Assembly: GCA_036645575.1 (NCBI GenBank)
Contig: JAVXNW010000062.1
Coordinates: 1-14,878 of the forward strand
DNA length: 14,878 nt
Direction: 5' to 3'
Source: JAVXNW01 sp036645575
Lineage (GTDB): Bacteria; Bacillota; Clostridia; Christensenellales; Aristaeellaceae
Positions 5,991 through 13,510 of the stretch are shown here, piece by piece (position 1 is the first letter of the stretch; each line of letters begins with the position of its first letter). The translations under genes were made by a program, and so were the position numbers. The notes beneath the pieces are model-generated. The model saw only the letters and a program-made list of their open reading frames with translations, was not told the DNA's origin and did not search any database.

Positions 5991-7427
5991 TTAGTCCGAG
6001 TTGCGAATGGCGGCCAGCGAGCTAAGCCGCATGGCGCGCTGCGCGGGGTAGACGCCCGAGAGCACCGACACCACGACGACGCCCGCCCACGTGCCCAACG
6101 ACAGCGTCGAGGGGATCAGCGAGGTGGACGCGCCGTCGGCCGCGAACATGGTGCTAGAGGACATGATCGAGCCGACCATCTGCTGGAGCCACACGACGTT
6201 GTTGAGCGCGTAGCTGAGCGCATAGCTCAATAATAGGCCCATCCCCCCGCCAAATATGCCGATGTAGGCCGCTTCCGCCAAAAACATCGCGCGGATGTTG
6301 CTGAGCTTGCACCCGAGCACCTTCATGACGCCGATTTCGCGCGTGCGCTCGTAGATCGACATCATCATCGTGTTGGCGATGGACAGCGCCGCGACCAGCA
6401 TCGAGATCGCGCCGATGAAGCCCAAGAAGCCCTGCACCGTTCGAATCTGCTCCTTGTAGGTGTTCACAAAGTCGAGCGGGCTGTAGCACTGTACGCCCAT
6501 CTCGTTGAGCGTCTTGACCACGTGCTCGACGTCGTCCACCGACTTGGCCAGCACGTATACGTTGTCGTAGGTCTTGAGCGCGGGCGCGCCCAACTCCTTA
6601 AACAGCGCCTTGTTGTCGCGTGACAACTTCTTGAGCCAGTTCAGGTTGACGATCGCGCCGTAGGAGAACGTCCAGTCGTTTAGGTTGGTCTTGAGCGTTC
6701 CGATCATCTTGGCCTTGTAGTCCTTGGTGTAGACCTTGGGATCGGGGTTGTTGGGGTCGGTGTTTTCGTAGTCCTGCCAGCGCAGTTGCAGGTTAAACGG
6801 CGCGTGCAGCCAGTTGACGTCCGGCAGCGGCAGCGGCTTTCCCTCGGACAATAGCGACCACGCGTCCACGTACTCGTTGTTTTCCTTCTTGGGGTCGCGA
6901 AATTCCATCATGGACATTTCGCTCATCAAGAACTCCATTCGGTCGGTGGTGCCGCTAAAGAAGCGGCCGTTTTTGAGCTCCGTGATCTTGGCAAAGTCCA
7001 CCGGGCTCACCGCGATGAGGCTGGTCACGGACTCGAGCTTGCCGGTCTGCAGCGCAAACTCGAGGTTTGCGTAGAAGTTGACGATGGGCGTCACCGCGTC
7101 CACGCCCTCGACGTGGCGAATGCGGTTGATGACCGCGTCGTTGATCTTGGTGATGCGGTTGAGGCTGTTGCCCGAGCTGCTGCCTTCGCCCGACACCGTG
7201 CTCATCATGCCGCCACCGCCGCCGAAAAAGGGATATACGTTGATCAAGCGCAGGTTGGTCTGCGATTCAAGCATGGCCATCTGCGCTTCTTCCGCGCCGT
7301 AGCCCAACGACATCGTGACGACGATGGCCGCGGTGCCGATCACGACGCCGAGCATGGTCAGAAGCGAGCGAACCTTACGCCGCAGCAAATTGCTCAAGGC
7401 TGCGGACAGGATATCAATCCATTTCAT
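5991..7427 (-). CDS. ABC transporter permease, MacB/FtsX type
   Basis: A 478-residue permease with the MacB-like layout. One membrane segment is at about 22-42 (after the basic NLLRRKVRS). A large extracytoplasmic domain spans about 43-330. Three C-terminal segments lie near 334-356, 385-410 and 446-466. The cytoplasmic YERTREIGVMKVLG after the second segment is the typical coupling sequence of this family. The external domain contains a Gly-rich loop (FGGGGGMM, then a Ser/Gly stretch) near residues 68-88. ATG at 7427 overlaps the upstream SH3b/CARDB gene by 14 bp, so translation is probably coupled; a TTG at 7436 is also in frame. With the ATPase at 9368-10177 it should form a mechanotransmission-type ABC complex. 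The substrate is unknown; envelope-active peptides, lipoproteins or regulation of a cell-wall enzyme are all possible. Confidence 0.92.
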   Translation of the reverse strand: MKWIDILSAALSNLLRRKVRSLLTMLGVVIGTAAIVVTMSLGYGAEEAQMAMLESQTNLRLINVYPFFGGGGGMMSTVSGEGSSSGNSLNRITKINDAVINRIRHVEGVDAVTPIVNFYANLEFALQTGKLESVTSLIAVSPVDFAKITELKNGRFFSGTTDRMEFLMSEMSMMEFRDPKKENNEYVDAWSLLSEGKPLPLPDVNWLHAPFNLQLRWQDYENTDPNNPDPKVYTKDYKAKMIGTLKTNLNDWTFSYGAIVNLNWLKKLSRDNKALFKELGAPALKTYDNVYVLAKSVDDVEHVVKTLNEMGVQCYSPLDFVNTYKEQIRTVQGFLGFIGAISMLVAALSIANTMMMSIYERTREIGVMKVLGCKLSNIRAMFLAEAAYIGIFGGGMGLLLSYALSYALNNVVWLQQMVGSIMSSSTMFAADGASTSLIPSTLSLGTWAGVVVVSVLSGVYPAQRAMRLSSLAAIRNSD

Positions 7428-9330
7428 CGTCTTCAAACCCGCGCAGCCGCTTTTTGCGCGCGCCGATGCCTATCATCACAAATAACAGCACGATCAAGCC
7501 ACCCAAGACCGCGTACACCTGCCACGGCAGCATTCGAAGCACCGCCATGGCGTCCGGCTTCACCGGCTCCGGAATGACTTCGGGCATGTTCGAGATGTCC
7601 TCCTCATAGTTGAAGACATCTTCCTCGCTCGATTTAAACGTGATCGGCTTTTGAACCTTGGTCGGGACGCCGTCAACCGTCTCATACGTCACTTCAAGGG
7701 ATACGTTGTGCTGGCCCGCCGTCAGCGGGACCAGGTCCAGTTCCGCCGTCTTAGACGAGCCGGACTCCATGTTGCCGATATAATAGGAGGTGCCGGTCGA
7801 GACCGCGCTCGCGTCCTCCGGAATGGGGCGCACGGTCACGTTGTACAAAACCGTCTTGCCCATGTTGAATACGCCCATCTCGACGGTGTAGGTGTCGCCC
7901 ACGATCGGGTCGCCGCCGGTCGGCAGGATCGGGTCGTCCACTTGGATGCGCTGCACCTGCTTGACCGGGATGATCAGCGACTGCGTGCCGGTCAGCGCGG
8001 TCAATTTCTTGTCCTCAAATTCCATCGCAAGCTCCAGCTTGGCGCTGCTTGCCTCAAGGTCAGGCTTGGCCAGCACGGTCAGGCGCAGTTCATAGCTCGC
8101 GTCCGCGTCGATCTGCTCGATGTAGACCGTATTGGTGCCCGAGGTCGGCCGCAGCGCGTCGTCGTCGGAGGTGTAGGTGATCTGTATGTTGCGCAGCGCC
8201 TGCTTGACGGAGGTGTTGCGCAGCGTCATCACCACGTCAAACGTGTCGCCCGCCGAAGGGTTCGCGGGCTCCGTGCGCATGTTTTCAACCAGCAACCGCG
8301 CGACCGGCAGCGCCTTGTCCCCGCTTCCGCCGCCGCCACCGCCGCCGCCGCCGCCACTTGACTGCTTGGCGATCTTGATCGGCGCGTGAATGGTCAGGCT
8401 GTCGGCCTCGGGAAACAGCGCCCGCAGGTTCGGCGCGGAAGACATCGGAATGCCCATCTGCAAAAAGTACGTGCCGGTGTTCAGGCTGGTCTTGAGCTTC
8501 AGCTCGTTAAAGACAAACGCCTTGCCGCCCTCGATGTCGGCCACTTGCCCCACCGACAGCGGGGTGCCGCTCTTGGTAAACAGGGCATAGGTCTTGCCCT
8601 TCTTGGCGTTCAGTTGCTTGCCGTAAAGCTCCAGCGTCATGCCGCCGGCAATGTCCTTGCACGCCGCCCGAAGCGACTTGGCATAGGCGTCAAGCTCGGG
8701 GGGGATCGACGGATTGTCGGTCAGAAGGGCGCCCAGGTTGGCCTCGACATAGCCCTGAACGCGCGCAAAATAGCCGTCGCCCAGTCCGTTTGCGCCAAGA
8801 ACCAGCGCGGTGATGACCTGAGAGACGGGCACCGAATGAAGGAGCGCGTCGCCGACAAAATAGCTGACCGATTCCGATACCGGGATCGAGAAGGTCGGGT
8901 TGCGCGGTATGGGCGTGGGGCCGGGCGTGGGCGTCGGGTCGGGGGTCGGGCCGGGCGCCTTGTCCGAGAGGTATTTGGTGCGCAGGTAGCCGGTGGTTCC
9001 GTCGTAAGTGGCCTCGCACCAGTTCTTGCCGTAGGCGCTGACCGTCACTTGGGTGCCCACGGGCAGCTTGTCCAGCACCTTCGAGGAGGTCTTCTTGGCC
9101 TTGTACAGGTTCATCTGGCGCTTGGTGTACATCGTGCGCGCGGCGGGATCCTCCGGCTTTTCGGCCGGCGCATCGGTGGGGCTTTGGGTGGGCGCGGGCG
9201 TGGCGGTCGCCTCGGGCGTGGCGTCCGGCATGGCGGTGTCCGCCGCAGCCAGCGCGACGGACGGGGCGAGCATCACCGCCAACAGAACCGCGCACAATAG
9301 CGGAGAGAGGAGCTTGCGAATCAATTTCAT
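7414..9330 (-). CDS. Secreted membrane-anchored SH3b/CARDB-like protein
   Basis: A 638-residue exported protein anchored at its C-terminus. The order is: signal peptide at 1-29 (KLIRKLL, hydrophobic core, ALA-AA); Thr/Pro-rich linker at 33-60; bacterial SH3 domain at about 65-122 (KVLDKLPVGTQVTVSAYGKNWCEA, GYLRTKYLS); a PTPDPTPTPGPTP linker; an unrecognised domain at about 146-322; ten consecutive glycines at 326-335; and two CARDB-like Ig-type domains at about 343-457 and 460-567. A membrane segment at 604-624 and a basic-then-acidic tail end the protein. SH3b domains often bind peptidoglycan. I use ATG 9330, with GGAGG 10 bases upstream and a proper signal peptide; the longer frame from 9399 overlaps the ATPase gene. 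It lies between the ATPase and permease genes and overlaps the permease start, so it is probably the transporter's extracellular partner. Confidence 0.85.
   Translation of the reverse strand: MKLIRKLLSPLLCAVLLAVMLAPSVALAAADTAMPDATPEATATPAPTQSPTDAPAEKPEDPAARTMYTKRQMNLYKAKKTSSKVLDKLPVGTQVTVSAYGKNWCEATYDGTTGYLRTKYLSDKAPGPTPDPTPTPGPTPIPRNPTFSIPVSESVSYFVGDALLHSVPVSQVITALVLGANGLGDGYFARVQGYVEANLGALLTDNPSIPPELDAYAKSLRAACKDIAGGMTLELYGKQLNAKKGKTYALFTKSGTPLSVGQVADIEGGKAFVFNELKLKTSLNTGTYFLQMGIPMSSAPNLRALFPEADSLTIHAPIKIAKQSSGGGGGGGGGGSGDKALPVARLLVENMRTEPANPSAGDTFDVVMTLRNTSVKQALRNIQITYTSDDDALRPTSGTNTVYIEQIDADASYELRLTVLAKPDLEASSAKLELAMEFEDKKLTALTGTQSLIIPVKQVQRIQVDDPILPTGGDPIVGDTYTVEMGVFNMGKTVLYNVTVRPIPEDASAVSTGTSYYIGNMESGSSKTAELDLVPLTAGQHNVSLEVTYETVDGVPTKVQKPITFKSSEEDVFNYEEDISNMPEVIPEPVKPDAMAVLRMLPWQVYAVLGGLIVLLFVMIGIGARKKRLRGFEDDEMD
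8326..8355. repeat. GCC/GGC triplet run encoding ten glycines
   Basis: Ten glycine codons in a row, mostly GGC, in the SH3b/CARDB gene. It is a flexible hinge between the unknown domain and the first CARDB-like domain. As a triplet repeat it can change length by slippage without shifting the frame. Confidence 0.85.
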
Positions 9331-9367
9331 AGCGGGAATACCTCCGAGACTAAATTGTTTGCTTGTG

Positions 9368-10177
9368 TTATTTTTGGTCATGCGTGCCATATAGCTCATC
9401 GATTTCGGCCTCTGTCAGTTCGACCACGGTGCCGTCCTCGAGCGTCTTGACCAGCGTAATTTCGGCGGGATGTTCGTTGACCTCGTTTTTGAGGACCTTG
9501 CCGTCCAGCAGTTGGATCACCCGGTCGGCGTATTGCGCCATCTCCGGGTCGTGCGTGACCATGATCAGGGTGGTGCCGCGCTCGCGGCAGATGGTGCGGA
9601 TCAGCTTGAGCACCTCGCGCGAGGTCTTGAGGTCGAGGTTGCCGGTCGGCTCGTCCGCGAACATGATCTTGGGCTTGGTCACGAGCGCCCGCGCAATGCC
9701 CACGCGCTGCTGCTGCCCGCCCGACATCTGGTTGGGCTGGTGGTACATGTGCGACTTGAGCCCGACCGCGGTCAGCATGCCCTTGGCCTGACGCCTGCGG
9801 GAGATGCGGCTCACGCCTTTGTACATGAGCGGCATGGCCACGTTGTCAAGGGCGGTGTGGGTGCCGAACAGGTTGAAGGACTGAAAGACGAACCCCACGT
9901 TGTTTAGGCGAAACTCCACCAGCTGGCTTTCGCTCATGCGCTCAATCTGCTTGCCGGCGATGCGGATGTGACCCTTGGTCGGCTTTTCAAGGCCCGCGAT
10001 CATGTTGAGCAGCGTCGATTTTCCGGAGCCGGAGCGCCCAATGATGCAGGTGAACTCGCCCGGATAGATATTGAGCGAAACGCCGTCAAGCGCGGGCAGC
10101 TTGGTCGTTCCGATGGTGTAGACTTTATGAACCCCCGTGAGCGCGATGATCGGCTCACGCGAAAGATCGCTCTGCAT
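9368..10177 (-). CDS. ABC transporter ATP-binding protein, LolD/MacB type
   Basis: A 269-residue cytoplasmic ATPase that powers the permease encoded at 5991-7427. Walker A GRSGSGKST is at 47-55, the Q-loop glutamine at about 99 (FVFQSFNLF), the signature MSGGQQQRVGIARAL begins at 151, Walker B IMFADEPTGNLD is at 171-182, and the switch histidine is in VTHDPEMA (H209). The sequence around the signature and Walker B fits the MacB/LolD/FtsE branch (MJ0796-like). A C-terminal extension of about 40 residues (225-269) is acidic and longer than in minimal LolD. ATG 10177 is the first in-frame start after a TGA; GAAAGGGC before it is a poorly spaced ribosome-binding site. First gene of the operon, 46 bases downstream of the predicted transcription start. 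Confidence 0.94.
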   Translation of the reverse strand: MQSDLSREPIIALTGVHKVYTIGTTKLPALDGVSLNIYPGEFTCIIGRSGSGKSTLLNMIAGLEKPTKGHIRIAGKQIERMSESQLVEFRLNNVGFVFQSFNLFGTHTALDNVAMPLMYKGVSRISRRRQAKGMLTAVGLKSHMYHQPNQMSGGQQQRVGIARALVTKPKIMFADEPTGNLDLKTSREVLKLIRTICRERGTTLIMVTHDPEMAQYADRVIQLLDGKVLKNEVNEHPAEITLVKTLEDGTVVELTEAEIDELYGTHDQK

Positions 10178-10229
10178 GCCCTTTCATTCACCGGCCTTCC
10201 CCCATATTGTCTTGACCTGTAACCAATAT

Positions 10230-10258
10230 AGTATAGCACATTCGGCTGATTATGCCAA
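10230..10258 (-). promoter_or_regulatory. Promoter of the ABC transporter operon
   Basis: TTGGCA at 10258-10253, a 17-base spacer and TATACT at 10235-10230, with an extended -10 TGC directly upstream of it. This is a near-ideal sigma-A promoter. Transcription should start near 10223. Confidence 0.85.
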
Positions 10259-10307
10259 TCGGTTTGACGTAGGGTGGGATAAAATGGTTGCCACGGTTGG
10301 GCGCCGC

Positions 10308-10336
10308 TTGACAGAATAAACAAAAGCCGATACACT
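10308..10336 (+). promoter_or_regulatory. Promoter of the secreted hydrolase gene
   Basis: A perfect TTGACA at 10308-10313, a 17-base spacer and TACACT at 10331-10336. Transcription should start near 10343, about 24 bases before the GTG start. It is divergent from the ABC operon promoter, about 50 bp away. Confidence 0.8.
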
Positions 10337-10366
10337 TAAAAAAAATTAGGGCGAGGGGGAGATATC

Positions 10367-11503
10367 GTGAAAAAGGGAATGATTTTGCCGATGACCCTTG
10401 TGATGATCCTTGCGATGCTGCTGGGAAGCGCGCAGGCACAGGCGCGGGAAAGCGAAATACTTCGGATCACGGCGCAGGACGGCTACCCATTAGAAGGCAA
10501 GCTGGACATGCCGGAGGGGGAAGTTTCGCGCGTGGTGGTCTTTGTAAACGGCTCGGGCCCCAATACCTATGACAACAAGCGCGCGCTGGGCGAGGGCACG
10601 TTTAACTACTTCGACTTGTTTTCGCAGCAGCTGACGCAAAAAGGCGTCGCGTTTTTCCGCGCGGGCACGCGCGGCTGCACGCCGGGCGAGGAGCCGCCCC
10701 TGTACACCCATGTGGATGAGATGGCGTATCAGACATACGTGCCGGAAAACAGCATCCGGGATGTGGAGGAAGTGGTCAAGGCGCTTAAGGCGGACGCGCG
10801 CCTCAAGGATGCGCAGGTGTATCTGCTGGGCTGGAGCGAGGGGACGATGATCGCGGCGCACGTCGCGGCGCGCGCCAACGTGCCGATCGACCACCTGATG
10901 CTGTGCGGGTACGCAAATGGCCGGATGATGGATATGCTCACGTGGCAGCAGACCGGCGGTTCGGCGATGGTGACCTACGGCCAATACTTTGATGCAGACG
11001 GCGATGGCCGGTTGTCGCGCGCGGAGTATGCGGCCGATCCCTATCAGGTGGCCAAGGCGCTGGGCGGGGAGGCGTTTGAGCAATTGGACGTAGATTCGGA
11101 CGGGGTGATTACTTCGGCGGATTTTGGCCGGATGCAGGCGTCCGGCTGGGCGGAACTGAAAGGCGCGATCGAGCGGAAAGACGACGCGTGGCTCAAGGAA
11201 AACTACCCGGTGCGGCTGACGAGCGCATGGTTTGAGGGGCACGCGGCGCTTGCGCCATGTTCCGAGGTGCTGCCCGAACTCACGCTGCCGATCGACATCT
11301 TCCATGGCCGCCGTGACGCCAATTGCGATGTTCAGGGCGTGTATGACATCGAAAAACAGTTTAGCGCGCTGGGCAAGCGCAATTTGACGACGCATGTCTA
11401 TCCGGAGGCCGACCACGACCTCAACTACATCACCTACGTGTTGACCGGAAAAGTGCCCGAACCGCTTGCCGAGCTGTTTGCGGCAATGACCGGTCAAGGC
11501 TGA
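10367..11503 (+). CDS. Secreted alpha/beta hydrolase with inserted EF-hand pair
   Basis: A 378-residue exported hydrolase. The signal peptide is at about 1-26 (MKKG, hydrophobic core, SAQAQA); no lipobox cysteine is seen. The nucleophile elbow GWSEG is at 155-159 with Ser157. The likely acid is Asp317 (FHGRRDANC) and the likely base His350 (PEADHDLNY). Between the elbow and the acid are two EF-hand loops: 209-220 (DADGDGRLSRAE, with ligand positions 1, 3, 5, 9 and 12 all oxygen-bearing) and 241-252 (DVDSDGVITSAD, with Asp rather than Glu at position 12). They sit where a cap or lid domain usually lies, so calcium may shape the active site. GTG 10367 follows AGGGGGAG by 5 bases. It has its own promoter and no obvious partner downstream. 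Substrate unknown; esterase or peptidase activity are both possible. Confidence 0.87.
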   Translation: MKKGMILPMTLVMILAMLLGSAQAQARESEILRITAQDGYPLEGKLDMPEGEVSRVVVFVNGSGPNTYDNKRALGEGTFNYFDLFSQQLTQKGVAFFRAGTRGCTPGEEPPLYTHVDEMAYQTYVPENSIRDVEEVVKALKADARLKDAQVYLLGWSEGTMIAAHVAARANVPIDHLMLCGYANGRMMDMLTWQQTGGSAMVTYGQYFDADGDGRLSRAEYAADPYQVAKALGGEAFEQLDVDSDGVITSADFGRMQASGWAELKGAIERKDDAWLKENYPVRLTSAWFEGHAALAPCSEVLPELTLPIDIFHGRRDANCDVQGVYDIEKQFSALGKRNLTTHVYPEADHDLNYITYVLTGKVPEPLAELFAAMTGQG

Positions 11504-11549
11504 GGCGCTTTCCTTAAAATGTACCCTACCAAGGCGCGCTTGATTGTGG

Positions 11550-11555
11550 TATAAT
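11550..11555 (+). promoter_or_regulatory. Extended -10 promoter of the SGNH hydrolase/alcohol dehydrogenase genes
   Basis: TGGTATAAT at 11547-11555 is a perfect extended -10. The -35 region 17 bases upstream (11527-11532, TACCAA) is poor, so the promoter would rely on the TG element or on an activator. Predicted start near 11562. Confidence 0.65.
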
Positions 11556-11597
11556 TGCGCGGATGGGAACCGGAAAAAGATACCGGAGGAATGGAAG

Positions 11598-12266
11598 ATG
11601 AAAAAGCGCGTACTTTGCTTTGGCGACAGCAATACCTATGGTTACGACCCGATGGACGGCGGGCGGTACGACGAGGACGTGCGCTGGCCGATGGTCATGC
11701 AGAACCTGCTGGGGGATGCGTACCGCGTGATCGAGGAGGGCCTTAATGGGCGCACATTTTCGCAGGACGACCCGACCGAGGGCGGCTTTAAAAGCGGCAT
11801 GGCGTACCTGCCGCCCTGCCTGATGACGCACAACCCGCTCGATTTGGTCATTGTGATGCTGGGCACCAATGACACCAAGGTGCGCTTCGCGCTTTCGGCC
11901 GGGGTGATCGCGCACAACCTCAACCAGTTCGTGCGCCTCACGCGGTTTTACGCCTACGACGCCAAGGGCAAGGCGCCCAAGGTGCTGGTGGTTGCGCCGC
12001 CCGCGATATCGGAAAACGTGGGGGAGGCGCTCTTTGGCGCGCACTTTGGCGCGGAGGCGGCTGAAAAGTCGCGCGGGTTTGCGCTCAACTACCGCCGGTA
12101 CGCGAAGTTGTTGAACTGTCCGTTTTTTAACGCCGCGGAGGCTGCCGAACCCTGCAAGGTGGACGGCATTCACCTGATGCCCGAGGCGCAGCGCGCGCTG
12201 GGCGCGGCGCTTGCGGAGAAAGTGCGGGCGATTTTGGCGGACAAGCCGGCACCGGCCGCGATGTAA
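11598..12266 (+). CDS. SGNH/GDSL hydrolase, arylesterase-like
   Basis: A 222-residue cytoplasmic serine hydrolase without signal peptide. Block I is FGDSNTYGYDP with nucleophile Ser11, block II is GLNGRTF with the oxyanion glycine, block III is MLGTNDTK with the Asn of the SGNH set, and block V is DGIHLMPEAQ with the catalytic Asp-x-x-His. The GDSNTxGY form points to the arylesterase-like branch, which acts on small esters or acyl groups; the true substrate cannot be read from the sequence. ATG 11598 is chosen because GGAGG (11585-11589) lies 8 bases upstream; the longer frame from 11544 would begin inside the -10 region. The alcohol dehydrogenase gene begins 27 bp after the stop, and the two probably form an operon. 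Confidence 0.92.
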   Translation: MKKRVLCFGDSNTYGYDPMDGGRYDEDVRWPMVMQNLLGDAYRVIEEGLNGRTFSQDDPTEGGFKSGMAYLPPCLMTHNPLDLVIVMLGTNDTKVRFALSAGVIAHNLNQFVRLTRFYAYDAKGKAPKVLVVAPPAISENVGEALFGAHFGAEAAEKSRGFALNYRRYAKLLNCPFFNAAEAAEPCKVDGIHLMPEAQRALGAALAEKVRAILADKPAPAAM

Positions 12267-12280
12267 CGACGCGATATGGA

Positions 12281-12296
12281 GGAGGAAATGGGCATG
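12281..12296 (+). promoter_or_regulatory. Ribosome-binding site deciding the alcohol dehydrogenase start
   Basis: GGAGG at 12281-12285 lies 8 bases before ATG 12294. The upstream ATG at 12276 would place this site inside the coding region, and the ATG at 12288 is only 2 bases after it. Confidence 0.7.
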
Positions 12297-13469
12297 ACCA
12301 ATTTTGAATTTTATATTCCCACGCGCTTTGTCTTTGGGGAGGACGCGGAGATGAAGGCGGGCGAGATGATCAAGAAGCTGGGCGGAACCAAGGTGCTGAT
12401 CCACTTTGGCGGGGGCTCCGCCGTGCGTTCGGGGCTGATTGCGCGGGTGGAAAAGTCGCTTTCGGACGCGGGGCTTGAGAGCTGGCAATTGGGCGGCGTC
12501 GCGCCCAACCCGCGCGACACCAAGGTGTACGAGGGCATTGCGCTTGTGCGTGCCAACCAGATCGACTTTATCTTGGCGGTCGGCGGCGGGAGCACGCTGG
12601 ATTCGGCGAAGGCGATCGGGACGGGCGCGCTGTATGCGGGCGATTTCTGGGATTTCTTCTCGGGGAAGGCAGTGCCTAAGAAGACGCTGCCGGTCGGGTG
12701 CGTGCTGACGATCGCGGCTGCGGGCAGCGAATCCTCCAACAGCGCGGTGCTCATGCAGGAGAAGACCAAGACCAAGCGGGGGCTCAACTGCGAACTGCAC
12801 CGGCCGGTGCTGGCGCTGATGAACCCGCGGCTCACCTGTACGCTTCCGGCTTACCAGAGCGCGTGCGGCGTGACCGACATCATGGCGCACATCTTTGAAC
12901 GGTATTTCACCAACACCCAAGCGGTCGAGGTGACCGACCGGATTGCGGAGGGGCTGCTGCACACGGTGATTTACGCGGGGCGTGCGGTGATGGAGAACCC
13001 GAACGACCTAGACGCGCGCGCCCAGCTCATGTGGGCGGGCACGCTTGCGCACAACAACACCTGCGGGGTGGGGCGCGAGGGCGACTGGGCGAGTCATCAG
13101 ATTGAGCATGAGCTGAGCGGACTGTACGACGTGGCGCACGGCGCGGGGCTGGCGGTGGTCATGCCCGCGTGGATGCGCTACACCATGGCGCACGACGTGA
13201 TGCGCTTTGCGCGGGTGGCGACGCGCGTGTGGGGTTGCGAAATGGACTTTGACCACCCGGAGCGAACCGCGCTCGGGGGCATCGAGCGGTATGAAGCGTT
13301 TCTGCAATCGATCGGCATGCCGACGACGCTTTCGCAGCTGGGCGCCAAGCGCGCCGACATTGCGTACCTCGCCGCGCACACCAAGCGCACAAACGGCGAC
13401 AAGACCGGCTTTTTTGTGCCGCTAGACGGAAGCGACATCGAGAAAATCCTAGAGATCGCCGATAAATAG
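12294..13469 (+). CDS. Iron-type alcohol dehydrogenase (butanol dehydrogenase/YqhD-like)
   Basis: A 391-residue group III alcohol dehydrogenase that reduces aldehydes to alcohols with NAD(P)H. The N-terminal cofactor domain has HFGGGSAVRSGL (38-47) and GGGSTLDSAKAIG (97-109). The metal ligands are in the C-terminal domain: Asp195 and His199 (GVTDIMAHIFE), His268 (SHQIEHELSGLYDVAHG) and His282. They match the YqhD ligand positions shifted by one residue, as I recall them. ATG 12294 is chosen because GGAGG lies 8 bases upstream; in-frame ATGs at 12276 and 12288 overlap or crowd that site. It follows the SGNH hydrolase by 27 bp, suggesting an ester is cleaved and the released alcohol or aldehyde handled here, or simple aldehyde detoxification. 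No clear terminator follows before the argG promoter. Confidence 0.94.
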   Translation: MTNFEFYIPTRFVFGEDAEMKAGEMIKKLGGTKVLIHFGGGSAVRSGLIARVEKSLSDAGLESWQLGGVAPNPRDTKVYEGIALVRANQIDFILAVGGGSTLDSAKAIGTGALYAGDFWDFFSGKAVPKKTLPVGCVLTIAAAGSESSNSAVLMQEKTKTKRGLNCELHRPVLALMNPRLTCTLPAYQSACGVTDIMAHIFERYFTNTQAVEVTDRIAEGLLHTVIYAGRAVMENPNDLDARAQLMWAGTLAHNNTCGVGREGDWASHQIEHELSGLYDVAHGAGLAVVMPAWMRYTMAHDVMRFARVATRVWGCEMDFDHPERTALGGIERYEAFLQSIGMPTTLSQLGAKRADIAYLAAHTKRTNGDKTGFFVPLDGSDIEKILEIADK

Positions 13470-13510
13470 TGCGATAAAGGGCCATGGTCGAGAGATTTAA
13501 CCCAATCGTA

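Noticed and set aside
8386..9300. 304-residue plus-strand open frame opposite the SH3b/CARDB gene
   Set aside because: Shadow frame with Gly/Arg/Ala-rich composition, no ribosome-binding site and no recognisable family.
10212..10217. TTGACC as a -35 element on the plus strand
   Set aside because: No -10 at acceptable spacing; TTGACA at 10308 gives a far better promoter for the downstream gene.
11491..11502. GGTCAAGGCT at the end of the hydrolase gene as another copy of the end repeat
   Set aside because: Only about 10 bases match, no hairpin arm follows, and it lies in coding sequence; chance is sufficient.
10490..11632. 380-residue minus-strand open frame opposite the secreted hydrolase
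   Set aside because: Same pattern of an Arg/His-rich shadow; the plus-strand frame has a signal peptide, catalytic motifs, a promoter and a ribosome-binding site.
11526..12962. 478-residue minus-strand open frame opposite the SGNH hydrolase and alcohol dehydrogenase genes
   Set aside because: It is antisense to two clear enzyme genes; its translation is rich in Arg, His and Leu with no domain, as expected from the complement of GC-rich coding DNA.
13470..13510. Terminator after the alcohol dehydrogenase gene
   Set aside because: No stable stem followed by a T-run could be found in this gap.
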